Positions 1 to 10,360 are shown, counted from the stretch's first letter. The stretch is DNA of 64,000 nt from Ariolimax columbianus (GCA_036924085.1 JAVGWX010000002.1:91537371-91601370); one strand, 5' to 3'. Program-made: numbers and translations. Notes: generated by a model from the letters alone, not told the origin.

Positions 1-475
1 TCTGATAGCCACCAACTAGTCATCTTCACAGACGCATTATTTGTGCTACAAGCTCTTAAGGGTGGTAAACTCTCGCTTCTGAGATGTGAGCAGAGAAGGG
101 TAGCTGCTGAAAAGCGGACTATACTCCAGGGGCTGCCATCCCACTGTGGCGTGCCTGGAAATGAGAGGGCAGATGGGCTTGCGAGGAGGAGAGGAGGATG
201 TGATCAAGAAGACAGCGGCATCACATACTTGGAGAAAAAGAGAGTTGTCCAGGCTGTCAGACGAGAGCAGAACCAATCCAACGATGACCACTACACCCGT
301 GACCGGAAAGGGCAGACTATCATTCTTCGCCTCAGGACTAGGCGCAATAGACTGAATACATGTACAGGCTTCGTCTGTCAGCTTCGCCACTGTGTACACG
401 TGGGACAGGCGAACAAACTGGCGAGCATGTTTTACATCAGTGTCCTCTGTATGGTCAGTTAAGGAGGATACTGTT
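1..475 (+). pseudogene. L-RNH LINE 3' end: RNase H C-terminal half and Cys/His tail
   Basis: The frame open from base 1 carries FTDAL (25-39) and SHCGVPGNERADGLA (139-183). In the RNase H domain of EN-RT-RNaseH LINEs these hold the third catalytic Asp and the His/Asp helix. LRTRRNRLNT (331-360) follows in the same frame. The next block, EHVLHQCPLYGQLR (about 423-464), is in another frame, so there is a frameshift near 355-365. LRTGHNRL followed by EHxLxxCPxY is the usual C-terminal tail of these elements. The element enters from beyond the left edge, so its length is unknown. SRE-A starts directly after it. A decayed retrotransposon end is much more likely than a host RNase H. Confidence 0.85.
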
Positions 476-988
476 GTTGAATACCTACAACGAGCAGGGT
501 TACTCTTTTATGCGCCCTGAAAAGGACGTTAAGTGGCGTGTTGTCGTCGCTTTCCTCCCATCCCGAGCGTGCTGTTGAAGGTGGACAGTGGTCATACAAG
601 TGGTTGTGCTATGCTTGTCCTCATCTGCGTGTCGCCCATTACTACGGGAATTACGTCGATCACTTACATAGTTAGCTGGGCTGCCATGAAAACAGCCCGT
701 TTCCAGGGAGAACTGCGTGGAAGTCAAGGTGAGGGCCTTGGCCAGTATATTTTCCCTGATCATGACTAATATGTCTGATCAGTACATTTTTACATTTTGC
801 CTGATCATGACTAATATGTCTGATCAGTACATTTTTACATTTTGCCTGATCATGACTAATATGTCTGATCAGTACATTTTTACATTTTGCCTGATCATGA
901 CTAATATGTCTGATCAGTACATTTTTACATTTTGCCTGATCATGACTAATTTGTCTGATCAGTACATTTTGCCTGACGAGACGTTAGT
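470..988 (+). mobile_element. SRE-A copy 1 with 45-bp internal array
   Basis: The 470-745 head matches the heads at 8395, 21799 and 48745 on this strand and those at 14528-15088 and 60551-60896 on the other. It includes the GTTAAGTGGC block and a block ending in TTTCCAGGGAG. It then enters a tandem array (about 752-970) of a 45-bp unit that contains TGATCATGACTAATATGTC, four to five nearly identical copies. The copy ends at CCTGACGAGACGTTAGT (988), a terminus shared by several copies. No protein is encoded; frames open across the array are by-products of the repeat. Confidence 0.8.
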
Positions 989-993
989 ATGAC

Positions 994-1054
994 TCCACCA
1001 CCCTCCAACCCAACCCGCAACCCCCTAACCCAAACCCCAACCCCCTTCCACCCC
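994..1054 (+). repeat. C-rich telomere-like degenerate tract
   Basis: Loose repeats of CCCTAACCCAAACCCCAACC type directly follow the end of SRE-A copy 1. They resemble a degenerate interstitial TTAGGG tract, but there is no perfect (CCCTAA)n run. Confidence 0.5.
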
Positions 1055-1578
1055 ACGATGATGATAGAAAACAAAAAAGATTAATCATCAACGCGTCGCA
1101 GCGGAACACATGATGATGATATATTTGATACTATTTCAAGTTATGGTTATCCGTATATCTGTGATCAGCCTGATATATATGTTTTGTTCACCCCGGCTTA
1201 GTAGATTAAAAATATCACATTTGACAAATTGATAAATTTATACAGTATTTCGATACTAAACAATAGAAGGGCGGGCGATACATGGGTGTGTCCACTTGTA
1301 TCTGATATAGAGATATCACATGTTGCACTATTTCGAAGATACGTGATCTCTCTCGCGTCAATTTCTTCAATATTTATCACTTGTTCGGAACACAATACAA
1401 TAATGGACTGGATACCGTTGACAGTTTGCTTATCAAATGCACATTTTGAATCAAAATTAACGTTAGTCCCGTGAAATATACCGATAAACGAGCCCAACTC
1501 GTGCCCATTTAAACATGCTATCTTATATCAGCCTGGTCAACGAGGTGGGGAGGTGGAAATGGGGACTTGACCAGTTAT
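1055..1578. other. Unassigned AT-rich stretch
   Basis: Overlapping frames of 81 (+) and 99 (-) codons are open at about 1198-1497, but neither shows a motif I recognise. I see no splice structure or repeat match inside the window. Confidence 0.4.
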
Positions 1579-1930
1579 GGGATCAATATGCTGATCAGCG
1601 TAAGAGCTGTAGCGGTTAGCGTCCTGAAGCTGGCTGTTAGCGTCAGGGCCAGCGACTCTGAGCTGTCAAAGATCCTTCTAACACCTCCACGTGGTGATCC
1701 TGGACAACAGGCTGCCAGAGAACAGACTGGATAAGGAGAAAGGATCGAGGAGGGAAGTCTAACCTGGTAACCACAAATGCATTCTGAAGTAGGATGTGTC
1801 GGACCAAAAGGTGCAACTATCGCAGTCAATGTGTAAACTACGACACAATGCATTCCGTTCTCCGGAATGCATCCTGCTCCTTGCAAAGCCCCTTTTAGAG
1901 TTTGGCTGCGAGAGTATGAAAACGAACAAT
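1579..1930 (-). mobile_element. SRE-B copy 1
   Basis: The reverse complement matches seven other copies here. Shared blocks are a CCAAACCCTGAAAGGGCTT-like 5' part, an ACGGAATGCGTTGTGTCGTAG-like block, CTTTCGGTCCGACACATC, a GGATCACCGCGTGGAGGTGT-like block, and a CTGACGCTAGCAGTCAGC-like block ending in CAGCATCTTGATCCC. Noncoding. No clear flanking duplication in this copy. Confidence 0.8.
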
Positions 1931-2029
1931 CAAGAAAAAGATGAAGGTATAGTTATGAGGGAAGACATAAAAACTGGACTACAATGGCTAGAAGGAAAAG
2001 AATTCGAATAAGATACAGGTTTATAACGT

Positions 2030-2197
2030 AATCAAGGTGAATGATTTGAATGCATTGCCACAGGAAACAGTGGGGGCACGGACTACAACTTTATTAGATG
2101 CACGTAGTTATTTTTAGATGAAGAGAAGAAGAATAGGTTGTATACACACTCTATATAGTCTTCTAAACCAGTATAAAGAAGTTAAGTTAGGTTAAGA
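2030..2197 (+). pseudogene. CR1/Jockey-like LINE ORF2 end and 3' UTR
   Basis: About 2036-2115 reads VNDLNALPQETVGA then a short Leu/Asp-Ala-Arg stretch and a stop. This matches the FSxRVVNxWNxLPxxVVxA tail that ends ORF2 of CR1/Jockey-type LINEs. After the stop the sequence matches, inverted, the 3' UTR at 8848-8940 (AGTTATTTTTAGATGAAG, then TCTTCTAAACCAGTATAAAG). It ends in GTTAAGTTAGGTTAAG, a short tandem terminus typical of CR1-type elements. Confidence 0.7.
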
Positions 2198-2688
2198 AGT
2201 CGTTGACCCTGATGCAAGCAGCCAGCTATGAGTGCGCCGATGGTTGCTGTCAACTGATCTTTGACCCCAGCCAGAAAGTAACCCTAACATAAGACAAAGT
2301 AAGTAGCATGTCCAATTCAGAACGTCGCCTCTCACAACCGTAAACCTATTTAGCTGTTACAAGTTTTTTGATAAGTGTGCGGTACGTTAGGTTGCCATTA
2401 CTTAGCGTACACGAAGGAGTGATCGCACTGAGGAGAAAAAAACCTATGTCTGCCAACCTGCATACGTCGGGATTCGAACTGTGTGCTTTAGGATTGTGTC
2501 CCATTTACTCTTGTATTGAAAGAAAATTCCATTATTCATGTTATTTATTTTACCTATTCCCCTGGCGCCCCCCCCCCCACACCCTCGTACTTTAAGCCTC
2601 TGAGAGGTAGGACGGTTAGAGTGCAGGGTCTTCAAGGTCAAATGCCTGGAATACGACGCGATTACGTTATACTGCTCTCTACCCAGTT
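2198..2688. other. Unassigned stretch
   Basis: A block around 2205-2270 (TGACCCTGATGCAAGCAGCC and on) weakly resembles 11160-11230. A C run and a short T-rich tract lie near 2560-2590. No gene recognised. Confidence 0.4.
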
Positions 2689-3037
2689 GTTCGTTTTCAA
2701 ACTCCCGTTACCAAACCCTGAAAAGGGCTTAGTAAGTACCAGGATGTAGTCCGGAGAACGGAATGTGTTGTCTCGTAGTTTACAGCTTAACTGCGATATT
2801 TGCACCTTTCGGTCCGACACATCGGTCTGCAGCAGACATTTCTTGGTACCGGGTCAGCCTTCCGTCTTCGATCCCATCTCCTTAGCCAGTCTGCTCAGTT
2901 GCAGCCTGTTATCCAGGATCGCCGCGTGGAGGTGTAGAAGAGTCTTGGCAACTCTGGTTCGCTGGCCCTGTCGCTAGCATTCAGCGTTGGGTCACTGTCC
3001 GCTGCAGCTCATGTACTGCTCAGCATCTTGATCCCAT
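2689..3037 (+). mobile_element. SRE-B copy 2
   Basis: All SRE-B blocks occur in order: CCAAACCCTGAAAAGGGC, the GGAGAACGGAATGTGTTG block, CACCTTTCGGTCCGACAC, GCGTGGAGGTGTAGAAG and the terminal CAGCATCTTGATCCCA. The first 20-25 bp seen in copy 7 look degraded or missing. Confidence 0.8.
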
Positions 3038-3125
3038 AGGAACATCCATCAAGACAAATTTTATTTTCTGCATTCTGCAATTGGTGTCCGTATATTAGGT
3101 ATATCGATTGCTGGTCTGTTTGTGT

Positions 3126-3285
3126 CATTCGACTTCTACTGCAACGCCTCTTCTGCTCTGGATGGTGTATCACTGCTACATTCGACTTCTACTGCAACGC
3201 CTCTTCTGCCGTGGATGGTGTATCACTGCCACATTCGACTTCTACTGCAACACCTCTTCTGCTCTGGATGGTGTATCACTGCTAC
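3126..3285 (+). repeat. 53-bp tandem repeat, 3 copies
   Basis: The unit begins CATTCGACTTCTACTGCAAC and recurs at 3126, 3179 and 3232 with only a few differences between copies. A codon-level frame is not kept (53 is not a multiple of 3). Confidence 0.85.
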
Positions 3286-3399
3286 ATAGCATCTTCGACT
3301 CCATACATGCATCAAAATATGAATTTTCTCTCTCGTGTCACCACCTTGTCAACCTGGTATGATTAGTTCCTAGGTGTTAAAAGGATTAGCCGATTGAAA

Positions 3400-3875
3400 A
3401 TCGTTTCCAGGATACGTCCGATTGACTTATTGGTTGCAATCTACGCGGAGGCTCACTTTACAAGACACTCTATGTTCGGACATCAGGTGCAGAGCTCAAG
3501 ACTAAAGTCAAGACGAAGTTTCTTACAGTCAACCCAGCCCCTGCAGACTAGTCCAGGAAAACGAGGCATCGTTGTTGGAAACAGCTGACACAGGTCCCCT
3601 TGATCGAGTTACGGGAGGAACCTGCGCCTGGACATCTCCTGCCCTACGCAACATGGGAGTCATTAAATAGACTTCTAACTGGTGTATCACGATGCAGGAA
3701 AAATCTGAAAAGATGGGGATACAGGGATGATGAAACATGCAAATGTGGAGTAACACAAGACCAGGACCATCTGATGTTCTGCCCAAACCTTCCCGAGACT
3801 TGTAGCATGGATGACCTGCTGAGTGCCAGTGACAGGACAATCAACGTGGCTGAATACTGGATGAAGGATGAATGA
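3400..3875 (+). pseudogene. L-TGV LINE 3' end: Cys/His tail
   Basis: The frame at 3600-3875 reads LREEPAPGHLLPYATWESLN, then LLTGVSRCRKNLKRWGY, CKCGVTQDQDHLMFCP and DRTINVAEYW before the stop. This is the tail found at the ORF2 end in a group of non-LTR elements: a CxCG then HLMxCP knuckle followed by a xxAEYW end. The segment upstream to about 3400 is alignable with the other two copies (24385-25010 and 26850-27780, minus) but has stops. The RT itself is not present. A host zinc protein is unlikely because the same tail recurs three times in 25 kb. Confidence 0.75.
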
Positions 3876-4219
3876 CGTAGTGCCTAGGACAGCGGAAGTA
3901 AGTAAGCCAACGTGGCTGAGCATGTGTGCCTCCACGGCCTTAGGAGCTATGCACGTGGTAGCATAATTACCACAATGACCTTCCAAGCGGGACAGATCAA
4001 AGGGTAATGTACATGACCAAGCGAAGGCACAAACATGTTGCTCTGCAGGCAGACTGGGGACAGTAAAGAGCTTTGAAAGGCAAACTTTAGAGGAACGCCT
4101 GTTGAGATCAGTTGCACTGGTCCACATGTTTAACGAATCAGTGAAACGCGATGTTCGCTTCAAGCTGGTGAAATAAGTTGGTTTCCCCACCTGTTCTGCG
4201 TGGTGTACATATCTTTTTC
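3876..4219. other. Unassigned stretch
   Basis: A minus-strand frame of 167 codons spans 3687-4190 but overlaps the L-TGV tail on the other strand and has no motif I know. I see nothing else here. Confidence 0.4.
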
Positions 4220-4590
4220 TTAGTTCTTAGTCGACCTGTACTTCTACAGGGGCAGATGCCACTGTGCAGGTCCCAGCTCTGGTATGAGCTAGATGTAGCG
4301 AGGTGAAAGGTTTCCTGCTTAGCGGGCTAGGTTCGAGCAACTTAATACTCCGCTGCATTGGGATACCAGCTAACGGAGGGTGGTCAACCGATGTGCGAGT
4401 CCATCTTAATAGACTCAAACACTAGAGCAAAGTAGACCCGCAGCCTATTAGGCGTCATCTATGCTGCTCTAAACAAACCCCCTAACTATGGCCGGTGTTT
4501 TGCATGTCACACAGTTAGTTGCTTCTTACGACATGCTCTATGTGGGACAGTGATGCTATTCTTGTATATGTAATAGACAAAGACCCCGTA
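4220..4590 (+). mobile_element. SRE-C copy 1
   Basis: The segment matches the inverted copy at 31736-32455. Blocks in order: TCGACCTGTACTTCTAC, CCTGCTTAGCGGGCTAGG, CTTAATAGACTCAAACACTAG, GGCGTCATCTATGCTGCTCT, GGCCGGTGTTTTGCATGTCA, ACGACATGCTCT and a final AGACAAAGACCCC. GGCTAGGTTCGAGCA has a weak resemblance to a pol III B box, not enough to call a tRNA origin. Confidence 0.75.
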
Positions 4591-4682
4591 TATTTCCTGT
4601 AATTTCTAGTTTCATCTGGATGTAGCTAAAATCTACGTGTTCAGTCATCTTTAACCACCCTTACAATATGCCTGGCAAGTTT

Positions 4683-4683
<1 letters not shown>

Positions 4684-4715
<32 letters not shown>
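4684..4715 (+). repeat. (TCAA)n microsatellite
   Basis: About eight uninterrupted CAAT/TCAA units. Confidence 0.95.
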
Positions 4716-4720
<5 letters not shown>

Positions 4721-4849
4721 TGTCGCTCCTTTCTTGGCATTGATAATCCTCACCCCGCTAGTTCGATCTTAAAGTTCCTCTCTCTGCCTCTCTCTAGTTG
4801 CAGTCCGGGGAACGAACGTGAGATATTCCTTGGTTTACCTCTTCCAAGT

Positions 4850-5105
4850 GGTCATCCGGGGTCTTTTGTGTATGACAAGAACTAGAATATCACCATTGCC
4901 CCACATAGAGCATGTCGTAAGAGGCCACTAACTGTGTGACATGGCATAACACCGGCCATGGTTAGGTGGTTTGTAAGCTGCTCGAGCCTAACCCGCTAAG
5001 CAGGAAATCCTCCCCCAAGCCACACCCAGCTCATACCACAGCTGTGACCTGCGCAGGGACATCCACCGCCTGTAGAAGTTCAGGTCGGCTAAAAACTAGA
5101 AACTA
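4850..5105 (-). mobile_element. SRE-C copy 2, internally deleted
   Basis: Both ends match SRE-C in inverted orientation: GGTCTTTTGTGTATGACAAG and GGCATAACACCGGCCATGG at one end, CTAACCCGCTAAGCAGGAAA and CTGTAGAAGTTCAGGTCGG at the other. The middle block (about 160 bp, including the GGCGCCATCTATGCTGC segment) is missing at about 4976. Copies 1 and 2 lie inverted to each other about 270 bp apart. Confidence 0.75.
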
Positions 5106-5640
5106 ACATGAGCCTCTTTTTCTTTTCCCCTGTGCGTTCTATGTCAGAAACTATCTGGCCACGTTTGATTATACTTTGTGTAACATGCATCCTTTCCAAC
5201 CACATCTCCTACATTTGATCTGTTGCGCCACTGGTTGTCGTTGGCTCCTTTCCCATAGGTCATCATTCCACACAATGCCTTACCCACCACAACACAACAT
5301 ACTTCCTAGACTTTTATTGACGAACGACTGGAGTTTTGGCAGGCTGCAGTGGTACTTTATATCGTACCCCTATTCGGTTCCAGTATACCACAGACCAATA
5401 TTCAAAATAAAATGCTTTTTTTGTGTGGGTAAATCACCCTCGCAACAGCAGATGTCGGCATTTCTTCAATGATCTTTATCTTCATAAATCTAAGTGATGT
5501 TGTTGTTGTTCCTTATGTTGTTTTTGTGGTTTATGTTGTTGGTGTTGTTGTTGCTAATCTCATTCGTTGTTGAGTCAGGTACTCTTTGGCGGCTTTCTTT
5601 GGTTTCGGATGACAGTGACTCTCTTCGCGTGTATTTGCGG
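5106..5640. other. Unassigned stretch with (GTT)n tract
   Basis: A 98-codon plus frame at 5176-5472 has no recognisable domain. 5497-5555 is a GTTGTT/GTTTTTGTG simple repeat. Confidence 0.4.
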
Positions 5641-5895
5641 GATAACTGTTTACAGGTAAGGCTTCGGGAGTAAACCCTGAGAACAAATCTGCATCCTGTG
5701 CTATCTCCAGTTATCTGTATAAAGTCTTGCCACTGTCTAAAGGCAGCTCAGGAACAGAGAGTGAGGTTGACAAAAGGCGCAGTTTCTTCCTCACTTTAAT
5801 CCAAATTACAGCGCGTCACCCATTTCAGCGGGCAAAACAAGAGAAAAGACGGTCCACAAGGCGGAACAAAGAGGGTGGTCTTCCTCAGATATGAT
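5641..5895 (-). mobile_element. SRE-D copy 1 (5' part only)
   Basis: The reverse complement aligns with the first 250 bp of SRE-D at 37231 and 63166: CCTTTTGTCAACCTCACTCT, GATTTGGATTAAAGTGAGG-like and CCGTGTGGAC-like blocks. The 3' two thirds and the flanking microsatellites are absent. Confidence 0.65.
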
Positions 5896-5984
5896 GGGCG
5901 GACATCATCACTTGAGAAGGTGGAACGGGATTTTTATTGCAATTCGAAGCTCCTCAATAAATTTACAGTTTTTGAGGTCTCGTT

Positions 5985-6272
5985 GTTGATCGCCACCTCG
6001 TTGGTCAGACTGCGGTGAAACAGTCTGTTTCCAGGAATGACTGAAAGTCAGTTAGGGAGGGATCGCATCGGTATATTTTACTTTACCGTAACTTAGTCTG
6101 ATCAGTATGTTTTACCTGACCCTAATTAAAATAGTCTGATCAGTATGTTCTGTCTGACTATGCCTAACATAGTCTGAACAATATGTTTCACCTGACACTG
6201 TCTAACATAGTTTTATCAGTATGGTGTACCTGACTCGGACTAACATTGTCTGATCAATATGTTTCACCTGTT
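5985..6272 (+). mobile_element. SRE-A copy 2, 5'-truncated
   Basis: 5985-6060 matches the last part of the SRE-A head (GATCGCCACCTCGTTGGTCA, GTTTCCAGGAATG). About five diverged units of the CTGATCAGTATGTTTTACC type follow. It abuts L-CYQC coding sequence at about 6272. Confidence 0.65.
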
Positions 6273-7212
6273 TCACAGGAGCGTGTGCCTTCTCCTGTGA
6301 TGTTTAAAACATACATGGACTAAATCGCACCAGAGACCAGTCAGATTGAGACATCTGAAGCAGAACAGAACAGAACAGAACAGAACAGAACTCAATACAC
6401 GAATTGCTCCTTGCAGACGATCAGTGTCTGTTGTACGACCTTTAAAATAAACTGCAAAATCACATAAACGGGCTTGCGTCTACCTGTGCTAAATACATTT
6501 GCGAATTAATGAGAAGAAAACACAAACTGTGATGACCAATAGAACACCTGGGTCACTCATCGTGATTAGCTCCTTCCGTCTTGTCAGACGATAGTAATTG
6601 TGCTTTGAAAAAAAAAAGGTATGCAACTACAGTCCACGACGTCAACGAATGGGAATGATAAGACCAATCCGGACAGAGAAGAATCTTCCACAGTATGTGC
6701 AAGAAAAGTCAGGACCGTTTGCGGTAGGTATCGCATGGTGTGGCGTGTCTTTTCAAACTCTGATTCTTTAGCCTATCAGCCACTCAAGATAAGTGTAAAT
6801 GGCATTGCTCTTCAACAGGCCAATGAGATCAAGTATTTGGGCAGTGTTTGTTTCGGCAGACTGCAGGATCGACAGGGACTAGGTGTCAGAAAGCATCTGC
6901 GGTGACTTATCAGATGTCACCACTGCTTAGTCACCGATCCTTAGTTTGGCAACAAAGCAACAGCTTTTAAACAGTATATTTATGTCTACTCCGTGCTACC
7001 AGTGCCAAACATGATCTCTGTTTAGGGCCCGTGAGAGCAGAATTTCGACTTGTGAAATGAAGTGTTTAGAGGAAGGTCATCGGTGTTATTTTGAGAGACA
7101 GAATACGGAACAAAGACATTCGCAGTATATTCGGCATTACATCTTGCGCAGAATACATTTCCAAGCACAAGACACGTTGTATTTGTCATCTCATGAAAAT
7201 GCACCCTTATCT
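6273..7212 (+). pseudogene. L-CYQC LINE reverse transcriptase fragment, copy 1
   Basis: Nucleotides align with the better copy at 23225-23915 through the RT palm to the C-terminal region. Here the frame is broken repeatedly. Readable pieces are KISVNGIALQQANEIKYLGS (about 6790-6850; the NYLGS-like strand after the RT active site) and the region equal to the EMRWLKKIIGVTRKD block. An (ACAGA)n tract lies at 6362-6392. The copy stops in a CA microsatellite at 7213, within about 20 bp of the point where copy 2 breaks into a 42-bp array. No ORF of functional length survives. Confidence 0.65.
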
Positions 7213-7372
7213 TACACACACACATACACACACACACACACACACACCCACACACCCACACGCGCGCGCACGCACACACACGCGCACACGCATGCACACA
7301 CAAACACACGCACACACGCGCACACACATACACAACACACACACACACGCGCACACACACGCACACGTGTTA
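7213..7372 (+). repeat. (CA)n-rich microsatellite
   Basis: Imperfect CACACA/CGCACA tract of about 160 bp. It gives spurious Thr-His or Cys-Val frames on both strands. Confidence 0.95.
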
Positions 7373-7412
7373 GACGTCGTGGGGAGATGTGACCTCCTAT
7401 GTTTCTTATTTT

Positions 7413-7462
7413 AGGTAGACCAGCAGCTTGTCAGGCGCCATCTATGCCGCTCCGCTAACCAC
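7413..7462. repeat. Short SRE-C/SRE-D 3'-like fragment
   Basis: AGGCGCCATCTATGCCGCTC and its preceding 25 bp match the block shared by SRE-C (4410-4460) and the 3' end of SRE-D (37950-37990). It again lies beside a CA microsatellite. Confidence 0.45.
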
Positions 7463-7654
7463 ATAACCAAGATCTGATGTTAAAGCCACATGGTCCCCTT
7501 TTTTCTCTATGGAGCGAGAATCTCTAGAATAATTTGAGTATATTTTTAACTTTTGAATATTACCCGAGTAGCGGCCGTTACGCCTACTCTTTCCGATTTC
7601 CAACTGCTAAGGTATTTTTACCCTGCGCGCCACTGCACACGGGTGTCTGATCTC

Positions 7655-7783
7655 ACTACTCAGAGGTCAGGAGAAATATTTACCGGATGATCCACGTAAT
7701 AAAAAACCTCGGGATTTGAACCCACGACCTCCAGTCACCGAGGCGAACACCTTACCTCGAGACTACTGGGTCACCCCTATATA
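7655..7783 (-). mobile_element. tRNA-derived SINE or tRNA relic
   Basis: On the minus strand 7783-7705 reads like a tRNA: an A-box-like TGACCCAGTAGTC (7773-7761) and a perfect B box GGTTCAAATCC (7722-7712), spaced as in a tRNA. The 3' acceptor strand that should pair with the 5' GGGGTGA is absent and the sequence continues into GGTTTTTTATTACG. It is therefore a tRNA-like head rather than a working tRNA gene. Confidence 0.65.
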
Positions 7784-8060
7784 TATAACCACCGGGATGT
7801 GATGATACACCGACTGATTTCATACAAGCAAATCAGGGGAGGAGGCCTGCGTCAACATTTTACCCAGCACTTTGCATGACGATCTTGACACAGCGTAACA
7901 TGGCCAAGCGCATGGAAACAGTTTGCGTATATCTCACTGGCAAAAACCTGCGATGATCTAAAGCGATGCATCTAGAGATATGGTTATCGCTCTAATTAGT
8001 CATTCTAGCAATATCCTCCCTTTGGTCATCAGCAAAGTTTAGAAAACCAAATCAACGGAG
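7784..8060. other. Unassigned stretch
   Basis: Starts with a short TATATATA tract; nothing else recognised. Confidence 0.4.
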
Positions 8061-8325
8061 AGGTAAGTACGTCTTAGGGATGTTTTAGACAGGGTGGTGG
8101 CATAAAGGATCGCATGGGGAATATAACTGAGAGTGCAATGTGGACGTACACACTTGCTTCATAGACTATACCAAGGCTGTCGACTGTGTAAGACGCGGAA
8201 AGTTATGAAGAATCATGACAGTCATAGCGTTCCTGACGCACCTGAATCGAGTTATTGAATCATGTATCAGTGGCAGAAGTGTGATTTCTACAAATTTAGA
8301 GATTCTAGGTAATCTAAGGGAAGTA
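8060..8325 (+). pseudogene. LINE RT palm fragment (motif A)
   Basis: Frame pieces read RQGGGIKDRMGNIT (equivalent to the FRxGRGTxDAIxxIR helix), then after a shift CFIDYTKAVDCVRRGKL. The latter is RT motif A (FIDYTKAFDCV) with its catalytic Asp present. It continues RIMTVIAFLTHLNRVIES. Only this part of the RT survives; it is broken by a stop and a frameshift. The clade is RTE-like by the motif wording. Confidence 0.7.
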
Positions 8326-8394
8326 ACATATCTAATACGACTTTGCTCAATATACCTGGAGTTGTCTTAATGAAGTATCAGGGGCAAAACAACG

Positions 8395-8752
8395 ATATGT
8401 TTTTGTTGTTGTTGTTATTGTTGTTGTTGTTATTGCTGTTGTTAAATGACCACAATGAGTATGTTTGCTCTTTTGTACGCGATTAAAACGGCGTTAAGTG
8501 GCCGATTGTAGTAGTTTTCCTCTCGTCCAGAGCGTGCTGATGAAGGTGGTCCTCCAGGCTGTTGTGAGGTGCTTGGCTTCATCTGTGTGAAGCTCACTAC
8601 TACCAGGATCACGTAGTACCACATCTCGTCAACCAGACTGCCTTGAAAACAGTTTGTTTCCAGACAACTCTACATGGAAGAGAGAGTTGTCAGTACATTG
8701 GGCCTTGACCTTGACGCAACGTCCTGGTCAGCAAGCCCAGACTGGCGTCTCA
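8395..8752 (+). mobile_element. SRE-A copy 3
   Basis: Begins in a (GTT)n tract (8400-8440), then ACCACAATGAGTATGTTTGC and GGCGTTAAGTGGC as in the other heads. There is only one degenerate satellite unit. The 3' end CGTCTCAGTTCCACC matches the end of the nested copy at 60551 (CATCTCAGTTCCCC on its own strand). Confidence 0.8.
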
Positions 8753-8847
8753 GTTCCACCTACAATATCCCACAAACACACAAATTACACAAGTAGTCAT
8801 CTCATCTTGTTTTTACTATAACCCTAAGAGGTCTTAGTTGTATCACA

Positions 8848-9125
8848 TCTCTTTTAACGTAACTTAACGTCTTTATACTGGACTAGAAGACACTGCAAAG
8901 TCTGTATACAACCAGTTTCTTTTTCATTGACTTCATCTAAAAATAACTAGGCGCATCCAATATATTCTTGAATGCATTAATTAAGCCTTTCTTCTCTATT
9001 TTATGTGGCAATGCAATGTAAGCATTCACCTCTCTCTGGCTAAAAGAGTATTTCCTAATATCTAATCTGAACCTATCTTTAATTAATTTGTAGCTGTGTT
9101 CTCTTGTTCTGGTAGGCAACTATAT
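8848..9125 (-). pseudogene. CR1/Jockey-like LINE ORF2 end and 3' UTR
   Basis: A minus frame at 9119-8937 reads RTREHSYKLIKDRFRLDIRK, then YSFSQREVNAYIALPHKIEK and INAFKNILDA. This is the TRGHSxKLxKxRxRxDxRKxxFSxRVVNxWNxLP ... FKxRLD tail at the end of CR1/Jockey ORF2. The stop and an approximately 90-bp 3' UTR follow, shared with 2115-2197, ending in AACTTAACGTCTTTATACTG (inverse of the GTTAAGTTA end). The 5' side is cut just before the tail. Confidence 0.8.
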
Positions 9126-9819
9126 TTTGAAAGAAAAAAAAAACTTGTTTTAGTCTAATCTATCCTTTACGTTGATACGTAAATACGTATATAGTTTATA
9201 GCGGGTGTAGTCAAATATACCTGAATTGGTGATTTTGTTGTATTTATAATCTTTTATTGATTTCAAGATATTACTTTGTTATATTAGAAGCTACTTATAT
9301 AATACGATTGTTATGTTTTGTTTAGTTGGTTTAATATATTCTTTAATTCTCTATAAAATTAAAAAATGTCATATTTTTTTTTTTTATTAGTCGCTCACCT
9401 GTGATTAATATATTATATTTACATATTACATTTTATTATAAGTTGTTGGAGGTCACTTGAAGATGATGACGATGACATTTCACCCATACACTATAATACT
9501 GTTTCCAAGAATCATCAGAGATCTCAGCAGCTACTACTCTCACATTATAAGAACGACTCCATTTTCTGGGAGAATTATTGCTGTGCCTTCCCTTTTACCA
9601 GTTTTCTCCATTGACCACAAATTCAACCTTCATTCTTTCTTCACACTTTGCTCTGAGCCACGTCCTCTTATACATTTGCGTTAGTTCTCAATCTCTCGGA
9701 CCGACAAGGAGGATGGCAGGCTGCTCACCCTGGGGGCCACTCTTCCCCTTCTCTCTTCTCTTACATCACTGTTTCATTTGACTCTGTCCGACAGTCACAC
9801 TCTTGCACAACTTTCACAC
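9126..9819. other. Unassigned AT-rich region
   Basis: Very AT-rich to about 9450. Short plus frames at 9457-9781 have no recognisable motif. A T run lies near 9377-9387. Confidence 0.4.
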
Positions 9820-10036
9820 GCGCCCTCATGGTGAGACCCTTCCATTGCACTTTGGTTGGGCTAGCTTCTGAGGGCGCACAAACCTAGCATAGGTACATAC
9901 AGACGCATACATTCATCCAAGCACTGGCTTATGCGTCCTGATATCGCCCAATGGACTACGGTCTGGGGTGGAAAATGGCGCGCCTCCGCCAGTAGAAACT
10001 AGTGAGGCAAACATCTGAGCAACAAAAAAAAAAAAA
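9820..10036 (+). mobile_element. SRE-E copy 1, poly(A)-ended
   Basis: About 210 bp matching 10475-10690. Shared blocks: TTCCATTGCACTTTGGTTGG, AACCTAGCATAGGTACATAC, ACTACGGTCTGGGGTGGAA and AACTAG(T/C)GAGGCAAACA. Ends in a run of 13 or more A (10023-10036), as a retroposed copy would. Confidence 0.75.
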
Positions 10037-10360
10037 TCTATCTCCCGCTACCAATCTCTGAACAGGGCTTTGCAAGTAGCAGGATGTAGTCCGGAAAACG
10101 AAAAACTTTGTGTCGCTAGTTTACAAATTGATTGCGATGTTTGCACCTTTCGGTCCGACACATCCGTTGACAAATCAGGCACTTTTTTGAGTACCGGGCT
10201 AGCCTTCCCTCTTCGATCCCTTCTCCTTAGTCAGTCTGCCCTGTTGCAGCCTGTCATCCAGGATCACCGCCTGGAGGTGTAGAATGATCTTGGCAGCTTT
10301 GGTTCGCTGGCCTTGACGCTAGCAGTCAGCTATGGGTCACTGACCGCTGCAGCTCACCCA
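10037..10360 (+). mobile_element. SRE-B copy 3
   Basis: Contains CACCTTTCGGTCCGACAC, GGATCACCGCCTGGAGGTGT and ATGGGTCACTGACCGCTGCA. The final CAGCATCTTGATCCC is missing. It sits between the two SRE-E copies. Confidence 0.8.

Noticed and set aside
1198..1497. 99-codon minus frame as a host exon
   Set aside because: No domain recognised, no splice evidence, AT-rich; could not be supported.
2558..2595. Tn7-like, IS or other bacterial mobile features
   Set aside because: No bacterial-type genes or signals are present; all transposase and RT fragments are of eukaryotic mariner or non-LTR type.
7705..7783. Functional tRNA gene
   Set aside because: A and B boxes are present but the 3' acceptor strand does not pair with the 5' strand.
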